The translations under genes and the position numbers were made by a program. The notes beneath the pieces are model-generated. The model had not been told where the DNA came from, ran no database searches, and saw only the letters and a program-made list of their open reading frames with translations. DNA of 64,000 bases from Enterobacter asburiae. GTDB lineage: Bacteria; Pseudomonadota; Gammaproteobacteria; Enterobacterales; Enterobacteriaceae. This document shows, piece after piece, positions 40,616 through 51,252 of the stretch. Where the stretch lies: the NCBI RefSeq assembly GCF_021440515.1, contig NZ_JAKCMV010000040.1:40334-104333 (forward strand), read 5' to 3'. How positions within the stretch are numbered: the stretch's first letter is position 1; every line of letters begins with the position of its first letter.

Positions 40616-42712
40616 TCAGCGGAAGTTAATATTCTTATCGCTGGTCATGTCATATAGCTGGAACTTACGTCCAAGCTGCTGCCCGCCGTCGCGCGTCAGC
40701 GGCGTCCAGCCAATCGCGGCACGGCTGCGGGTTGCGCCTGACGAGAACAGATCCAGCGGAATCGACACATACACGCCTTTGGTGAAGTCCCCTTCTCCGT
40801 ACTCGTCCGGCGACACGTTGGTGATGGTGGCGTAACCGCCCACTACCACGCCGCTGTCGAAGTGTTTAGAGATATCCAGCGTACCGCCCTTATCCCCCGC
40901 CAGATACTGCCCGACGCTGGCTTTAACCAGCACGTCCTGGGCAAACGACGGCGTCCAGTAGGCGGTCAGATGGCCGGTTTTGACGCTGTAGTCGGTGAAC
41001 TTCATCATGTCCTGCGCGCTGCGCCAGTCGCGCTGCTTCACGTAGTTCGCATCCACGCCAAACGCCCAGTTGCTGTCCACCGGACGGTACAGCACTTCTG
41101 CCCCCGCGCCGCCGTACATGGTTTCCAGATACCCGCCGTACACCTGGCCGTAGAAGCCGTTGCCGAAGTACTGGAAGTAGTTGGCTTGCAGGTTATTCAC
41201 GTAGGCGTCGTTCTGCACGTATTCACGCACGCGGGTACGCACGCGCGGCAGCTTCGAGTCGCTCGGCGGGTTGGTGTAGTTAAATTTGTCGTAGTTATTG
41301 GCGATATTGCCAAACAGGCTACCGGTGGTAAGCAGGTGGTCGGTGACCCACAGATCCGCCGTTGCCATCACGCCCAGCTGATACATGTAGAAGTTTTCCG
41401 GCCCGCCGACGGACTGGTTCAGCACCGGATCGATATGGAAATCGAACCGTGATTTATCGATGTACCAGCCCTGCTCGGTGCTCTCCGGCACCACCGGCTC
41501 GACGCGTTTTTGCACCAGCTCGGTTTCGTGTCCAAGCGGCTCGCCTTCCAGATGGCGCTTGAGGCTGGCGACGTCGGTTTCGGTTGTCACCTGCGGCAGG
41601 TTGAGGCGGTTTTCGGTCACGCGGATCGTGCGGATCCCGTCCGGTAGATCGTTCATCACGATCCGGTTAGCGCGCTCGATCCCTTCGCGCGAGTCGCGGT
41701 ATTTCACCTGCTCGCCGGTCACGTACAGCGTATCGCCCTTCACCTGAATTTTCGGATCCGCCAGACCGGCGTTGTATTTCAGCAGCGTCAGCTGATTCGC
41801 CACCACGGAGTGCTGCAAAATCGCGTCCTGCGGCTGCGGCTGATACGCCGGACGCGCGTTGTCGTTGTAGTGCGGACGCATGTCGTTGAAGTTGGTGCGC
41901 AGCGTGAAGCCAAACATCACGGTGTTGCCGCGCTCGTAGCTGAGGTTAACGTCGGCCCAGTCGGTGACGCGATAAATGGCGCCGACGTTAAACTTGCTCT
42001 TCTGCTCAATTTTGCCCGCGAAATCTTCGCTGTAGTTGTTGCCTTCGTACTCCAGCTTCAGGCGCAGCGGCTGCCACGGCGTCTGGTATTCGATACCGCC
42101 AAACAGCGAGGCCGGGCCGTGGAACATCTGATCGCCGTTAACGGAACCGGCTTTCTGGTAGCTGTTGTCGCGATAGCAGTATTTGTCGCTGTAGGAGCAG
42201 AACGGGTTTTTCACGTTGCCGCTGGTGCCGAGATAGCCCCAGCCGAGGCCCAGCGAGAAATCGAACGGCCCCCAGGCTTTGCTGGCGACCAGGTATTCCG
42301 CGTCAAACAGCCCCGTCCCGCCGATATCGCGCGCGCCCACGGAGACCTGCGGCATCCAGTAGCTCTCTTCCCACAGGCGCACCTTCAGGTCGAAGGCTTT
42401 ATCTTTATAGGTCTGATTGCCCGAGAAGGCCTCCACGCTGCTGTACTCTTTCGTTCGCACGTCGGTATAGCGCAGGGTGGTTTCGAGCCACGGGAAAAGC
42501 TGCACCGAGGCGGAGTAGTAGCGGTACTGATCGTTATCGCGATAGTTGAGGCTCAGCTCCCCTTCCCGCGCCATACGCGCGGTGGGCGTTTGCAGTAAAC
42601 CGACGCCGCCGAAGTCAGACTGCGACGGGCCGATGGGCGCCGGGTACGTTTCCGCATGGCAGGCGGCGCTGACGCACAGCGCCAGCAGGCTGTAGAGATA
42701 GGTTCTTTTCAT
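40616..42712 (-). CDS. yjbH: YjbH, outer-membrane protein of the yjbEFGH operon
   Basis: 698 residues with a signal peptide (~1-20). YjbH/GfcD family: '[26 protein letters not shown]' opens the barrel-like part and many aromatic-ended strands follow. In E. coli, yjbEFGH overexpression leads to production of an extracellular polysaccharide, and the operon is activated by RcsC/RcsB. YjbH is thought to act in the outer membrane. Overlaps yjbG by one base (TAATG). Last gene; the palindromic repeat follows. Confidence 0.93.
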   Translation of the reverse strand: MKRTYLYSLLALCVSAACHAETYPAPIGPSQSDFGGVGLLQTPTARMAREGELSLNYRDNDQYRYYSASVQLFPWLETTLRYTDVRTKEYSSVEAFSGNQTYKDKAFDLKVRLWEESYWMPQVSVGARDIGGTGLFDAEYLVASKAWGPFDFSLGLGWGYLGTSGNVKNPFCSYSDKYCYRDNSYQKAGSVNGDQMFHGPASLFGGIEYQTPWQPLRLKLEYEGNNYSEDFAGKIEQKSKFNVGAIYRVTDWADVNLSYERGNTVMFGFTLRTNFNDMRPHYNDNARPAYQPQPQDAILQHSVVANQLTLLKYNAGLADPKIQVKGDTLYVTGEQVKYRDSREGIERANRIVMNDLPDGIRTIRVTENRLNLPQVTTETDVASLKRHLEGEPLGHETELVQKRVEPVVPESTEQGWYIDKSRFDFHIDPVLNQSVGGPENFYMYQLGVMATADLWVTDHLLTTGSLFGNIANNYDKFNYTNPPSDSKLPRVRTRVREYVQNDAYVNNLQANYFQYFGNGFYGQVYGGYLETMYGGAGAEVLYRPVDSNWAFGVDANYVKQRDWRSAQDMMKFTDYSVKTGHLTAYWTPSFAQDVLVKASVGQYLAGDKGGTLDISKHFDSGVVVGGYATITNVSPDEYGEGDFTKGVYVSIPLDLFSSGATRSRAAIGWTPLTRDGGQQLGRKFQLYDMTSDKNINFR

Positions 42713-43449
42713 TAATCCGGTATCCGCTGCATCAGGGTATGAAGGATATCGGCGTTAAGTCCGTCATAAGCCTTCGTCCAGAAGTGGTCGGCAAACCCGA
42801 CAAAAATCACGCTGCCCGGCATGGGTTCGATATGGCGTTTATTCCAGTAGGCCACCGGCGCTTTTTGCGTGCGCCCGTCCGGGTACAGCACCCAGGCGTA
42901 GCTGTTGTCCGCCCCGCTCAGCAGGCTCTGTTCATCGAGATAGCTCGCCACGTCCCGCCCCGGCGTAAAGGGCTTTTTGCCCGGGCTGCTGATAAGCCCC
43001 ATCACGGTGACGGTGGTCGGCTGGGCCGGAAGCCACAGGCTGTATTCACCCTCAAGCGTCGGATTGCCGTTTTCCGCGACCCGCACCTTGTCCGGATCAA
43101 GATTGATGCGCTGTCGTCCTGTCACCTCCAGCGCCTGAATCTGCTGGCGCACGCTGTTGATAGCCGCCGCGTCATCGCCATCTTCCTGTTCTGCCAGTCC
43201 CGTCAGTCGCGCCAGCAGGGCGCGCTGTTTTTGCTCTGCCTCAACCGACGCCTGGCGTTCGCTTATCACCGCCCCCGGCCACCAGCTGTTTGCCAGACGG
43301 GGCTGACCGACGAGATCGAGCAGGTGTTCGGCGTTGGTAAGGGTTTTGGGCTGCGCGTTATCCGGCGTGTAAACTTTTACCGTGCCGGCAGACCACGCCA
43401 GCGGCGAGGTGAGGCTTGCTATCAATGCGATGCGCAAGAGCGTTTTCAT
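42712..43449 (-). CDS. yjbG: YjbG, periplasmic protein of the yjbEFGH operon
   Basis: 245 residues, signal peptide ~1-20 (ending AWSAG). GfcC/YjbG family; '[28 protein letters not shown]' near 200-228 resembles the GfcC C-terminal ubiquitin-like part. Likely assists export of the polysaccharide with YjbH and YjbF. Overlaps yjbF by 4 bases and yjbH by 1. Confidence 0.92.
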   Translation of the reverse strand: MKTLLRIALIASLTSPLAWSAGTVKVYTPDNAQPKTLTNAEHLLDLVGQPRLANSWWPGAVISERQASVEAEQKQRALLARLTGLAEQEDGDDAAAINSVRQQIQALEVTGRQRINLDPDKVRVAENGNPTLEGEYSLWLPAQPTTVTVMGLISSPGKKPFTPGRDVASYLDEQSLLSGADNSYAWVLYPDGRTQKAPVAYWNKRHIEPMPGSVIFVGFADHFWTKAYDGLNADILHTLMQRIPD

Positions 43450-44084
43450 TGTTTCGCCGCCTTGATCAGGGTGGTTTTCACCGGGAAGAACCCGGCGCCG
43501 AGATACTGGAGCGACTGGCGGATCTGCCCTTCATCGTCCACCCAGTAGCGGTTATGCCAGCTTGCATGGTCGGTGGTGACCTCTTCGTCCAGCACCCGTA
43601 CCTGCGTCACGTCGCTGCCCACGCTGACGCTGTCGGTGCCGTCCCAGCGGAAGACCGACCGCGCGGTGGCGTAGCGTACCTGGCTGTGCTCGGTCCAGCC
43701 CATGGTGCGCGTCCAGCCTGCGCCGTCGACGATCTGATTCGGTCTGGCGAGCGGGTCGGCCGCGAGGTTGTTCACCTCAAGCAGGTTATCCCCGCCGAGC
43801 AGGGTTTTCACAATGCGACCATGCTGCGTCACGATGGTGGCCTGATCCTGCGTCACCCATTTCTGCTGCCCGTTTTCATCGAAAGCGAGCACCACAAACA
43901 GCTGCGGGCCATCGTTTAGCTGCATGTACTGGCTGGCATAGGGCATGTTCTGGATATCGTCATCGGTCAGGTGGACGCCTGGCGTACCGAACATGCTGTC
44001 CCACAATGAATGGCCCAGCCCTTTGGTGGTGGCTGAACACGCCTGCAACAGCAGGCAAATCAAAATGATTCCAGGTCGCTTCAC
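43446..44084 (-). CDS. yjbF: YjbF, lipoprotein of the yjbEFGH operon
   Basis: 212 residues from the GTG at 44084, matching the E. coli protein; the frame open to 44114 would put ten charged residues before the signal. Lipobox 'CLLLQACSATTKG' places the lipid cysteine near residue 15, so it is anchored to a membrane. GfcB/YjbF family. Its start lies 63 bases after the yjbE stop; the operon is otherwise tight. Confidence 0.92.
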   Translation of the reverse strand: MKRPGIILICLLLQACSATTKGLGHSLWDSMFGTPGVHLTDDDIQNMPYASQYMQLNDGPQLFVVLAFDENGQQKWVTQDQATIVTQHGRIVKTLLGGDNLLEVNNLAADPLARPNQIVDGAGWTRTMGWTEHSQVRYATARSVFRWDGTDSVSVGSDVTQVRVLDEEVTTDHASWHNRYWVDDEGQIRQSLQYLGAGFFPVKTTLIKAAKQ

Positions 44085-44147
44085 GACTCTTCTCCGAGGG
44101 GGCGAAATAACCACACCGAAGTGTGGTTATGATTAAAACACCCGGTA

Positions 44148-44390
44148 TTACTGGGTGCTGGTCGTCGTAGTGGTCGTGGTTCCGGTATTGGAGCCATCAC
44201 CGCCACCGGTTGCCGCCAGCGCGACACCCACTGCTGAGCCTACGGTGCTGGTGCTGGCTGCGGTAGAACTCCCCGCAGACGCAGACGTCGCCGCCGACCC
44301 TGCTGCTTCCCCGACCTGAACCGGAGCCGCATACACAGATGTCGCCGCAAGCGCAGAGATGGCAAAAATGCCATACAGTACTTTCTTCAT
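44148..44390 (-). CDS. yjbE: YjbE, small exported protein
   Basis: 80 residues. Signal peptide ~1-21 (ending VYAAP). The mature part is nearly all Ala, Ser, Gly and Thr and ends in a threonine run ('[12 protein letters not shown]'). First gene of yjbEFGH. Low complexity with no catalytic motif; a structural or carrier role is possible but unproved. Confidence 0.9.
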   Translation of the reverse strand: MKKVLYGIFAISALAATSVYAAPVQVGEAAGSAATSASAGSSTAASTSTVGSAVGVALAATGGGDGSNTGTTTTTTTSTQ

Positions 44391-44713
44391 AACAATTTCC
44401 CTTCATTGAATGAATGGAGGTTTGCCCAAAAAGAAATTCGGGCGGAATCGAGTATACACAACTAAAGCAGAGGGTTTGGCGTGTAGGGAAATAGAGGCGG
44501 GGTTTTCGGACAATTGGATATTAATGAAATATAAGAATAATTAAACAAATATAAATTACATTAGATTCAAAAAGTTATAATAAATCTCAATTTATCCTCT
44601 CTCGGTATTATCCTAAAATAAACCGCATTAATTAACGGGTCTTCGGCTTTTTTCAGATTAAACTCAGTTCAGGAATTTGAGTTAAATAACAGACATCAGG
44701 AATTATCCGATAA
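44391..44713. promoter_or_regulatory. AT-rich region upstream of yjbE
   Basis: No gene. Carries the yjbE promoter by position. TAAGAATAATTAAA at 44532-44545 partly resembles an RcsAB box, which would fit known Rcs control of yjbEFGH, but the match is weak. Confidence 0.45.
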
Positions 44714-44742
44714 AAAAATGCCGGCATATCGCCGGCATTTTT
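44714..44742. terminator. terminator after pgi
   Basis: Perfect 12-base stem AAAAATGCCGGC / GCCGGCATTTTT around ATATC; ends the minus-strand pgi transcript and works in either direction. Confidence 0.92.
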
Positions 44743-44755
44743 CATGACCTGTTAA

Positions 44756-46405
44756 TTATCCGCGCCAGGCTTTATAACGGTTAATCAAACCGTTGGTGGA
44801 GCTGTCGTGGCTAGTAATGGCTTTATCATCACCCAGCTCAGGCAGAATGCGGTTTGCCAGCTGTTTGCCCAGCTCAACGCCCCACTGGTCGAAGGTGAAG
44901 ATGTTCAGGATAGCGCCCTGAGTGAAGATTTTATGCTCGTACAGGGCAATCAGCGCACCCAGGCTGAACGGCGTGATTTCGCGCAGCAGGATAGAGTTGG
45001 TTGGGCGGTTGCCTTCGAACACTTTGAACGGGACCACGTGATCCAGGGTCGCCGGATCTTTACCCTGGTCGCGGTATTCCTGCTCAACCACGTCGCGGGA
45101 TTTACCAAACGCCAGCGCTTCGGTCTGCGCGAAGAAGTTAGACAGCAGCTTCGGATGGTGGTCAGACAGCGGGTTGTGGGTAATGGCTGGCGCGATGAAA
45201 TCGCACGGTACCATTTTGGTGCCCTGGTGGATCAGCTGATAGAACGCGTGCTGACCGTTAGTGCCCGGCTCGCCCCAGATGATTGGGCCCGTCTGGTAAT
45301 CCACCGCGTTGCCGTTACGGTCAACGTATTTACCGTTGGATTCCATGTTGCCCTGCTGGAAGTACGCCGCGAAGCGGTGCATGTACTGGTCGTACGGCAG
45401 GATAGCTTCGGTTTCTGCGCCGAAGAAGTTGTTGTACCAGATACCAATCAGCGCCAGCAGCACCGGCAGGTTTTTCTCGGGCGCGGTGGTGGAGAAGTGT
45501 TTATCCATCGCGTGCGCGCCGGAGAGCAGCTCAACGAAGTTGTCGAAGCCCACGGACAGAATGATGGACAGGCCAATCGCGGACCACAGAGAGTAACGGC
45601 CGCCAACCCAGTCCCAGAACTCGAACATGTTCGCCGTGTCGATACCGAACTCGCCCACCGCTTTACCGTTGGTCGACAGCGCCGCGAAGTGTTTCGCCAC
45701 GTGCTTGTTGTCGCCCGCGGTTTTCAGGAACCAGTCGCGCGCGCTGTGGGCGTTGGTCATGGTTTCCTGGGTGGTGAAGGTTTTAGACGCCACCAGGAAC
45801 AGCGTGGTTTCCGGGTTCACGTTCTTCAGCACTTCAGCGATATGAGTGCCGTCAACGTTAGAGACAAAGTGCATGTTGAGGTGGTTTTTGTACGGGCGCA
45901 GCGCTTCGGTCACCATGAACGGGCCGAGGTCGGAGCCGCCGATACCGATGTTCACCACGTCGGTGATGGCTTTGCCGGTATAGCCTTTCCAGCTGCCGGA
46001 GATGATGGCTTCAGAGAAGGCTTTCATCTTTTCCAGCACCGCGTTCACTTCCGGCATCACATCTTTGCCGTCAACGATGATAGGAGTATTGCTACGGTTA
46101 CGCAGGGCGACGTGCAGCACGGCACGGTCTTCGGTGCGGTTGATCTTCTCACCGGAGAACATGGATTTGATGGCGTCGGCAAGCTCAGTCTCTTTCGCCA
46201 GATCCTGCAATTTCGCCAGCGTCTCTTCGGTGATGCGGTTTTTGGAGAAATCCACCAGCATCAGGTCGTCGAAGGTCGCGGAGAACTTGCTGAAACGATC
46301 GCCGTCTTTCGCGAACAGATCCGCGATAGTAACGTCTTTCATTTCATCAAAATGTTTCTGTAGTGCCTGCCAGGCAGCGGTCTGCGTTGGGTTGATGTTT
46401 TTCAT
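44756..46405 (-). CDS. pgi: Pgi, glucose-6-phosphate isomerase
   Basis: 549 residues from the ATG at 46405 ('[19 protein letters not shown]'), the E. coli length. Signatures '[14 protein letters not shown]' near 150 and '[20 protein letters not shown]' near 385 including the catalytic His region. Interconverts glucose-6-P and fructose-6-P. A longer frame to 46465 has no support. Divergent from lysC. Confidence 0.98.
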   Translation of the reverse strand: MKNINPTQTAAWQALQKHFDEMKDVTIADLFAKDGDRFSKFSATFDDLMLVDFSKNRITEETLAKLQDLAKETELADAIKSMFSGEKINRTEDRAVLHVALRNRSNTPIIVDGKDVMPEVNAVLEKMKAFSEAIISGSWKGYTGKAITDVVNIGIGGSDLGPFMVTEALRPYKNHLNMHFVSNVDGTHIAEVLKNVNPETTLFLVASKTFTTQETMTNAHSARDWFLKTAGDNKHVAKHFAALSTNGKAVGEFGIDTANMFEFWDWVGGRYSLWSAIGLSIILSVGFDNFVELLSGAHAMDKHFSTTAPEKNLPVLLALIGIWYNNFFGAETEAILPYDQYMHRFAAYFQQGNMESNGKYVDRNGNAVDYQTGPIIWGEPGTNGQHAFYQLIHQGTKMVPCDFIAPAITHNPLSDHHPKLLSNFFAQTEALAFGKSRDVVEQEYRDQGKDPATLDHVVPFKVFEGNRPTNSILLREITPFSLGALIALYEHKIFTQGAILNIFTFDQWGVELGKQLANRILPELGDDKAITSHDSSTNGLINRYKAWRG

Positions 46406-46780
46406 TAGCAATACTCTTCTGATTTGAGAATTGTGACTGCGGTCGATTGTAGCGCCTGCGAACAAAAATTGTGATGGTTTTTATGCCATTGCCCTGGCCT
46501 GCATCAATCGCGAGTGAAAAGACCCAAAGAGTATAGTTGCTAAACCCCGCCCCGGACGGCGAGGAATGTCGTTCAGAAAGACCTTATTTGCAGAATAAAA
46601 TAATGGCTTGTTATAAGTACTGTTACTGAGGGGGGCACCCCCATGAAAAATCCGCATAATCCCAGCATTGACAGGACCTCCCCCGCATTTTATTTATAGG
46701 GCCGTATTTTGCGCCTGCACCTGTTTTCGTAGCTTTCTTGTGCCATGGTCGCTTTATTCATTCCCTGACACGAGGTTGTT
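46406..46780. promoter_or_regulatory. pgi-lysC divergent gap and lysC leader
   Basis: 375 bases without a gene. The last bases before lysC (CCCTGACACGAGG, then TTGTT and ATG) match the E. coli lysC start region. I do not see the conserved lysine-riboswitch words (AGAGG-GC, GGAGGAGCC) that the E. coli lysC leader has. A GAGGGGGGCACCCCC hairpin lies near 46630-46643. Confidence 0.55.
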
Positions 46781-48130
46781 ATGACGAGTTTTGTGGTCGC
46801 TAAATTTGGCGGCACCAGTGTGGCTGATTACGATGCCATGAACCGCAGCGCCGATGTGGTGCTGGCCGATCCGAATACCCGCCTGGTAGTGCTTTCTGCC
46901 TCCGCTGGCGTGACGAACCTGCTGGTTTCTCTGTCTGAAGGACTGGAAGCGACAGAACGCTTCGTGAAGCTCGATGCGCTGCGCAAAATTCAGTTCGACA
47001 TCCTCGAACGTATGCAGAACCCGAACGTGATCCGCGAAGAAGTTGAGCGTCTGCTTGAAAACATCACTACCCTGGCAGAAGCCGCGTCGCTGGCGACCTC
47101 AACCGCCCTGACCGACGAACTGGTCAGCCACGGCGAGCTGATGTCGACCCTGCTGTTCGTTGAGATCCTGCGCGAGCGCAACGTTCAGTCGCAGTGGTTC
47201 GACGTGCGCAAAGTGATGCGCACCAGCGACCGTTTTGGTCGCGCAGAGCCGGACATCGACGCGCTGGCGGAGCTGACGGCCCAGCAGCTGGCGCCGCGCC
47301 TGGCGGAAGGCATTGTCATTACGCAGGGCTTTATCGGCAGCGAAGCCAAAGGCCGCACCACCACGCTTGGCCGTGGCGGCAGTGATTACACCGCGGCGCT
47401 GCTCGGCGAAGCGCTGCACGCGACCCGCGTCGATATCTGGACCGACGTTCCGGGCATTTACACCACCGACCCGCGCGTGGTGCCTGCCGCAAAACGTATC
47501 GACGTCATTGCGTTTGAAGAGGCCGCTGAAATGGCGACCTTCGGCGCGAAGGTGCTGCACCCGGCCACGCTGCTGCCTGCGGTGCGTAGCGATATCCCGG
47601 TGTTCGTGGGCTCCAGCAAAGATCCGAAAGCGGGCGGCACGCTGGTCAGCAAGAAAACCGAGAACCCGCCGCTGTTCCGCGCGCTGGCCCTGCGCCGTCG
47701 CCAGACGCTGGTCACGCTGCACAGCCACAATATGCTGCATTCACGCGGTTTCCTGGCGGAAGTGTTCAGCATTCTGGCGCGCCATAATATCTCGGTCGAT
47801 CTGATTACCACCTCGGAAGTGAGCATCGCCCTGACGCTGGACACCACCGGCTCGACCTCCACCGGCGATACGCTGCTGACCCAGTCGCTGCTGATTGAGC
47901 TCTCCGAACTGTGCCGCGTTGAGGTTGAAGAAGATCTGGCGCTGGTTGCCATCATCGGCAACAAGCTGTCGCGCGCCTGCGGCGTGGGCAAAGAGGTGTT
48001 CGGCGTGCTCGACCCGTTCAGCATTCGTATGATTTGCTACGGCGCGTCCAGCTACAACCTCTGCTTCCTGGTGCCTGCCGATCAGGCAGAGCAGGTCGTG
48101 CAAAAACTTCATCAGAATTTGTTTGAATAA
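46781..48130 (+). CDS. lysC: LysC, lysine-sensitive aspartokinase III
   Basis: 449 residues, the E. coli length. Kinase domain 1-~290 starting 'VAKFGGTSVADYDAM'; phosphate-binding 'TLGRGGSDYTAALL' near 198; two ACT domains from ~310 ('LVTLHSHNMLHSRGFLAEVF', 'DLALVAIIGNKLSRACG') that bind lysine for feedback inhibition. First step of the aspartate family pathway. Monocistronic, own terminator. Confidence 0.97.
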   Translation: MTSFVVAKFGGTSVADYDAMNRSADVVLADPNTRLVVLSASAGVTNLLVSLSEGLEATERFVKLDALRKIQFDILERMQNPNVIREEVERLLENITTLAEAASLATSTALTDELVSHGELMSTLLFVEILRERNVQSQWFDVRKVMRTSDRFGRAEPDIDALAELTAQQLAPRLAEGIVITQGFIGSEAKGRTTTLGRGGSDYTAALLGEALHATRVDIWTDVPGIYTTDPRVVPAAKRIDVIAFEEAAEMATFGAKVLHPATLLPAVRSDIPVFVGSSKDPKAGGTLVSKKTENPPLFRALALRRRQTLVTLHSHNMLHSRGFLAEVFSILARHNISVDLITTSEVSIALTLDTTGSTSTGDTLLTQSLLIELSELCRVEVEEDLALVAIIGNKLSRACGVGKEVFGVLDPFSIRMICYGASSYNLCFLVPADQAEQVVQKLHQNLFE

Positions 48131-48160
48131 TATTCGTTAGCACGATAAACAATACCTATA

Positions 48161-48180
48161 AGCCGGGCACAGACCCGGCT
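48161..48180 (+). terminator. lysC terminator
   Basis: AGCCGGG-CACAGA-CCCGGCT followed by TTTTT, 30 bases after the lysC stop. Confidence 0.88.
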
Positions 48181-48222
48181 TTTTCATAACTAAACAACAC
48201 GACAATACTGCAAGGAAATCCT

Positions 48223-49167
48223 ATGTTAACCGCCATCACGCGGCTGTTCCCGTTATGGGCGCTGCTGCTCTCCGTACTCGCGTATTACACTCCCACCCAC
48301 TTCACGGGCATTGGCCCCTGGGTAACCACGCTGCTGATGCTGATTATGCTCGGCATGGGCGTGCATCTGAAAATCGACGACTTTAAACGCGTGCTGTCGC
48401 GCCCCGCGCCCGTCGCTGCCGGGATATTCCTGCACTATCTGGTGATGCCCCTCGCGGCCTGGCTGCTGGCGATGGCCTTCAAGATGCCGCCAGACCTCTC
48501 CGCCGGGATGGTGCTGGTAGGCAGCGTGGCCAGCGGGACGGCGTCCAACGTAATGATCTATCTGGCGAAAGGCGACGTGGCGCTCTCCGTCACCATCTCC
48601 TCCGTGTCGACCCTTGTGGGGGTAATTGCCACCCCGCTGCTCACTCGCCTGTACGTGGATGCCCACATTCAGGTCGACGTGATGGGAATGCTGCTGAGCA
48701 TTCTGCAAATCGTGGTGATCCCGATTGCGCTGGGGCTGGCGATCCACCATCTCTTCCCTCGCGTGGTGAAGGCGGTTGAGCCGTATCTCCCGGCCTTTTC
48801 GATGGTCTGTATTCTGGCAATCATCAGCGCCGTGGTCGCGGGCTCGGCGTCGCACATCGCCTCCGTGGGCTTTGTGGTGATCGTAGCGGTAGTGCTGCAT
48901 AACACCATTGGTCTGCTGGGCGGCTACTGGGGCGGGAAGCTGTTCGGCTTTGATGAATCCACCTGCCGCACGCTGGCGATAGAGGTGGGAATGCAAAACT
49001 CCGGTCTCGCGGCGGCGCTCGGCAAAATTTACTTTTCACCGCTGGCGGCGCTGCCGGGGGCGTTGTTCTCGGTGTGGCACAACCTTTCCGGCTCGCTGCT
49101 GGCAGGCTACTGGTCCGGCAAACCTATTGATGAACCAGCGAAAAAAGATGCGGTGAAACAGGGTTAA
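48223..49167 (+). CDS. panS: PanS-type BASS-family transporter
   Basis: 314 residues, about nine to ten membrane helices, bile acid:sodium symporter (BASS/SBF) family. '[26 protein letters not shown]' near 105-130 and '[13 protein letters not shown]' near 245 are the crossover motifs of the family. PanS of Salmonella imports ketopantoate/pantothenate; the assignment rests on family and my memory of the gene next to lysC, so the substrate is not certain. Confidence 0.72.
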   Translation: MLTAITRLFPLWALLLSVLAYYTPTHFTGIGPWVTTLLMLIMLGMGVHLKIDDFKRVLSRPAPVAAGIFLHYLVMPLAAWLLAMAFKMPPDLSAGMVLVGSVASGTASNVMIYLAKGDVALSVTISSVSTLVGVIATPLLTRLYVDAHIQVDVMGMLLSILQIVVIPIALGLAIHHLFPRVVKAVEPYLPAFSMVCILAIISAVVAGSASHIASVGFVVIVAVVLHNTIGLLGGYWGGKLFGFDESTCRTLAIEVGMQNSGLAAALGKIYFSPLAALPGALFSVWHNLSGSLLAGYWSGKPIDEPAKKDAVKQG

Positions 49168-49218
49168 CTGGCGGAAGTTGCTTTACACTGAAGCCTCACC
49201 TGTCAGGAGGCTTCAGCA

Positions 49219-49491
49219 ATGGCGACACCACGCTTAACCCAAAAAGATATGACCGAAGCCGAGCAGCGAGAACTGAAAACGCTCCTCGACCGCGCCCGCA
49301 TCGCGCATGGCCGCACGCTGACCAATGCCGAAACCAATCAGGTTAAAAAAGAGTACATCGACAAGCTGATGGCCCAGCGCGAGGCCGAGGCAAAGAAAGC
49401 CCGCAAGCTGAAAAAAGAGCAGGCTTATAAACCCGATGCAGAGTCGACCTTCTCCTGGTCGGCAAATACCTCTACCCGTGGAAGGCGCTGA
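49219..49491 (+). CDS. yjbD: YjbD, DUF3811 protein
   Basis: 90 residues, highly charged, helical: 'MTEAEQRELKTLLDRARIAHGR' near the start and '...SFSWSANTSTRGRR'-like end ('STFSWSANTSTRGRR'). Matches E. coli YjbD; function unknown. GGAGG stands 9 bases before the start. Its stop abuts the rluF stop on the other strand. Confidence 0.92.
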   Translation: MATPRLTQKDMTEAEQRELKTLLDRARIAHGRTLTNAETNQVKKEYIDKLMAQREAEAKKARKLKKEQAYKPDAESTFSWSANTSTRGRR

Positions 49492-50364
49492 TCAGCGCCC
49501 TTTCTTTTTGCGCCCAGGCTGGGTAAAGCGTTTGCCGTTGCCCGGCTTGCCGCGTCCCTTGTCCTCCGACGGCGGCGCTTTCACCACCGGGCGCTTAATC
49601 GCCTGCGTTTTCGGTTTGGCTTTGGCTTTCGGCTTCGCTTCGGACGAGGAGTTTTCGATAAGCTTGAATAGCTCAATCAGCTCATCGCCCGTTAAGTCAC
49701 GCCACTCGCCCAGCGGAATACCGGACAGGCTGACGTTCATGATGCGGGTACGCTCCAGCTTCGTTACCTCGTAGCCGAAGTGCTCGCACATGCGGCGGAT
49801 CTGGCGGTTCAGCCCCTGCACCAGCGTAATGCGAAACGCAAAAGGCGCTTCTTTTTTCACCTTACACTTTTTGGTCACGGTGCCCAGAATCGGCACGCCC
49901 GCGCCCATCCCGCGAATAAACTCGTCCGTTACCGGCTTATTGACCGTAACAACGTACTCTTTCTCGTGGTCGTTCCCGGCACGCAGGATTTTGTTCACCA
50001 GATCGCCGTGGTTGGTGAGGAAGATCAGCCCCTGCGAGTCTTTGTCCAGGCGACCAATCGGGAAGATGCGGCTGCTGTGGTTAACGAAATCCACAATGTT
50101 GTCGCGCTCGCCGTCTTCCGTGGTGCTGACGATACCAACCGGTTTGTTCAACGCGATAAACACCAGGTCTTCAGCATCACGCGGTTCGATGACCTGACCA
50201 TTGACCTTGACCACATCGCCAGGCACAACCTGGTCGCCGATGGTGGCGCGTTTGCCGTTAAGAAAAACGTTACCCTGTTCGATGTAACGGTCAGCCTCGC
50301 GACGTGAGCAGATCCCGCTCTCGCTAATGTATTTGTTTAATCGGGTTGATTGAGTTGGCAGCAT
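49492..50364 (-). CDS. rluF: RluF, 23S rRNA / tRNA-Tyr pseudouridine synthase
   Basis: 290 residues from the ATG at 50364 ('[20 protein letters not shown]'), the E. coli length; the open frame to 50448 adds 28 unsupported residues. S4 domain at ~8-60, then a RsuA/RluB-type catalytic domain with '[21 protein letters not shown]' (catalytic Asp near 107). Lys/Pro-rich tail from ~245. Modifies U2604 of 23S rRNA in E. coli. Convergent with yjbD. Confidence 0.95.
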   Translation of the reverse strand: MLPTQSTRLNKYISESGICSRREADRYIEQGNVFLNGKRATIGDQVVPGDVVKVNGQVIEPRDAEDLVFIALNKPVGIVSTTEDGERDNIVDFVNHSSRIFPIGRLDKDSQGLIFLTNHGDLVNKILRAGNDHEKEYVVTVNKPVTDEFIRGMGAGVPILGTVTKKCKVKKEAPFAFRITLVQGLNRQIRRMCEHFGYEVTKLERTRIMNVSLSGIPLGEWRDLTGDELIELFKLIENSSSEAKPKAKAKPKTQAIKRPVVKAPPSEDKGRGKPGNGKRFTQPGRKKKGR

Positions 50365-50416
50365 AGTTTCTCCTGTGAAGGCGAAATATACCTTAGGTAT
50401 GGGCCGAAAAAAAAGA

Positions 50417-50761
50417 TTAGCCGACGGTAACGGAAACGGGTTTTCCAAGTTTGCACAGCATCATGACCAGCGTATCGAGGGTAAACTTATTGGTTTTAAG
50501 GTTTACAACATCCGACACGCGGGGACGAGAAACGTTTAGCCTGGTTGCCGCATCGGTCTGACGGAGTTTATTCTCCTCAATCCACGAAGAAATTTCCTGC
50601 ATCAGTTGTCGCTTAAGGGCGAGCAGTTGCTCGACCTCTTTCTCGGCACATTCGTGTAGCTGTTTAGCTTCACTTTCTTCAAAGCCCAGCTCAGCAAAAA
50701 TGTTCGTTTCGGCTGCGGTCACATGCCGAATTTTTGTATCAACGCGTCTTCCCATTTTCAC
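50417..50761 (-). CDS. XRE/HTH_37-type antitoxin
   Basis: 114 residues. The C-terminal half is a helix-turn-helix: '[24 protein letters not shown]' near 66-90, the HTH_37/XRE type of antitoxin partnered with HigB/RelE-like toxins. Its ATG overlaps the toxin stop by 4 bases (ATGA), toxin first, antitoxin second. Expected to neutralise the toxin and repress the pair through the palindrome at 51119-51136. Lies between rluF and yjbB, where E. coli K-12 has pepE. Confidence 0.85.
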   Translation of the reverse strand: MKMGRRVDTKIRHVTAAETNIFAELGFEESEAKQLHECAEKEVEQLLALKRQLMQEISSWIEENKLRQTDAATRLNVSRPRVSDVVNLKTNKFTLDTLVMMLCKLGKPVSVTVG

Positions 50762-51108
50762 CCTCTATGAGCATCAAGCACCGCCTGAAAACGTGCCTTA
50801 GCTATGTATTTATCATGGCCTGATGTCCGCTGCGTTTTTTTCTTAAAGCAATGCAGTACGTAAACAGCATCCTCGTAACGGGCCAAATAGATAATTCGGT
50901 ATGCGCCCGTGTCATCACGCAGCCGTATTTCTGCAACACCTTTACCGATCGCTGAAATCGGCTTCCAGTCCGACGCTTCTAATCCAGCCTGTAATCGGTG
51001 AAGCTGATACCCGGCATCGCGCCGGATTTCCTCCGGGAAGCCGAGCAAATCATCGAAGGCACTACCCATCCATGCAATGGGTCTCATCGCTGGTTTCTCT
51101 GAAAGCAT
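50758..51108 (-). CDS. RelE/HigB-like toxin (Gp49/PF05973 type)
   Basis: 116 residues from ATG 51108; ATG 51087 would give 109 and starts 'MRPIAWMGSAFDDLLGFPEE'. Typical family features: 'IRRDAGYQLHRLQAGLEASDWKP', 'GVAEIRLRDDTGAYRIIYLARYEDAVYVLHCFKKKTQ' with the basic/aromatic RNase-toxin strand pattern. Likely an mRNA interferase. The 18-base palindrome ends 10 bases before ATG 51108; if transcription starts within it, the downstream ATG 51087 may be the real start. Gene order toxin then antitoxin as in higBA. Confidence 0.85.
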   Translation of the reverse strand: MLSEKPAMRPIAWMGSAFDDLLGFPEEIRRDAGYQLHRLQAGLEASDWKPISAIGKGVAEIRLRDDTGAYRIIYLARYEDAVYVLHCFKKKTQRTSGHDKYIAKARFQAVLDAHRG

Positions 51109-51118
51109 ACCACATCCC

Positions 51119-51136
51119 TGTATAAAATTTTATACA
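51119..51136. promoter_or_regulatory. 18-base perfect palindrome before the toxin-antitoxin pair
   Basis: TGTATAAAATTTTATACA is fully self-complementary. It holds TATAAAAT, a plausible -10 element, and lies immediately upstream of the toxin gene, so it is a likely autorepression operator. Confidence 0.75.
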
Positions 51137-51252
51137 TCCAAAAGCATATTGTCTTACTCCACAGGTCTGCTGAGGACCCGTGGAGTGACGTTACGTTTTC
51201 AGTGAGATTTGGTCACGCCTTATGGAGAGGATTTGCGAGGCGCTTTCAGAGA

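Noticed and set aside
44807..46363. 518-residue open frame on the plus strand
   Set aside because: Antisense shadow of pgi, which is full length and highly conserved.
46620..46650. Lysine riboswitch core
   Set aside because: A GAGGGGGGCACCCCC hairpin is present but the conserved L-box words are not.
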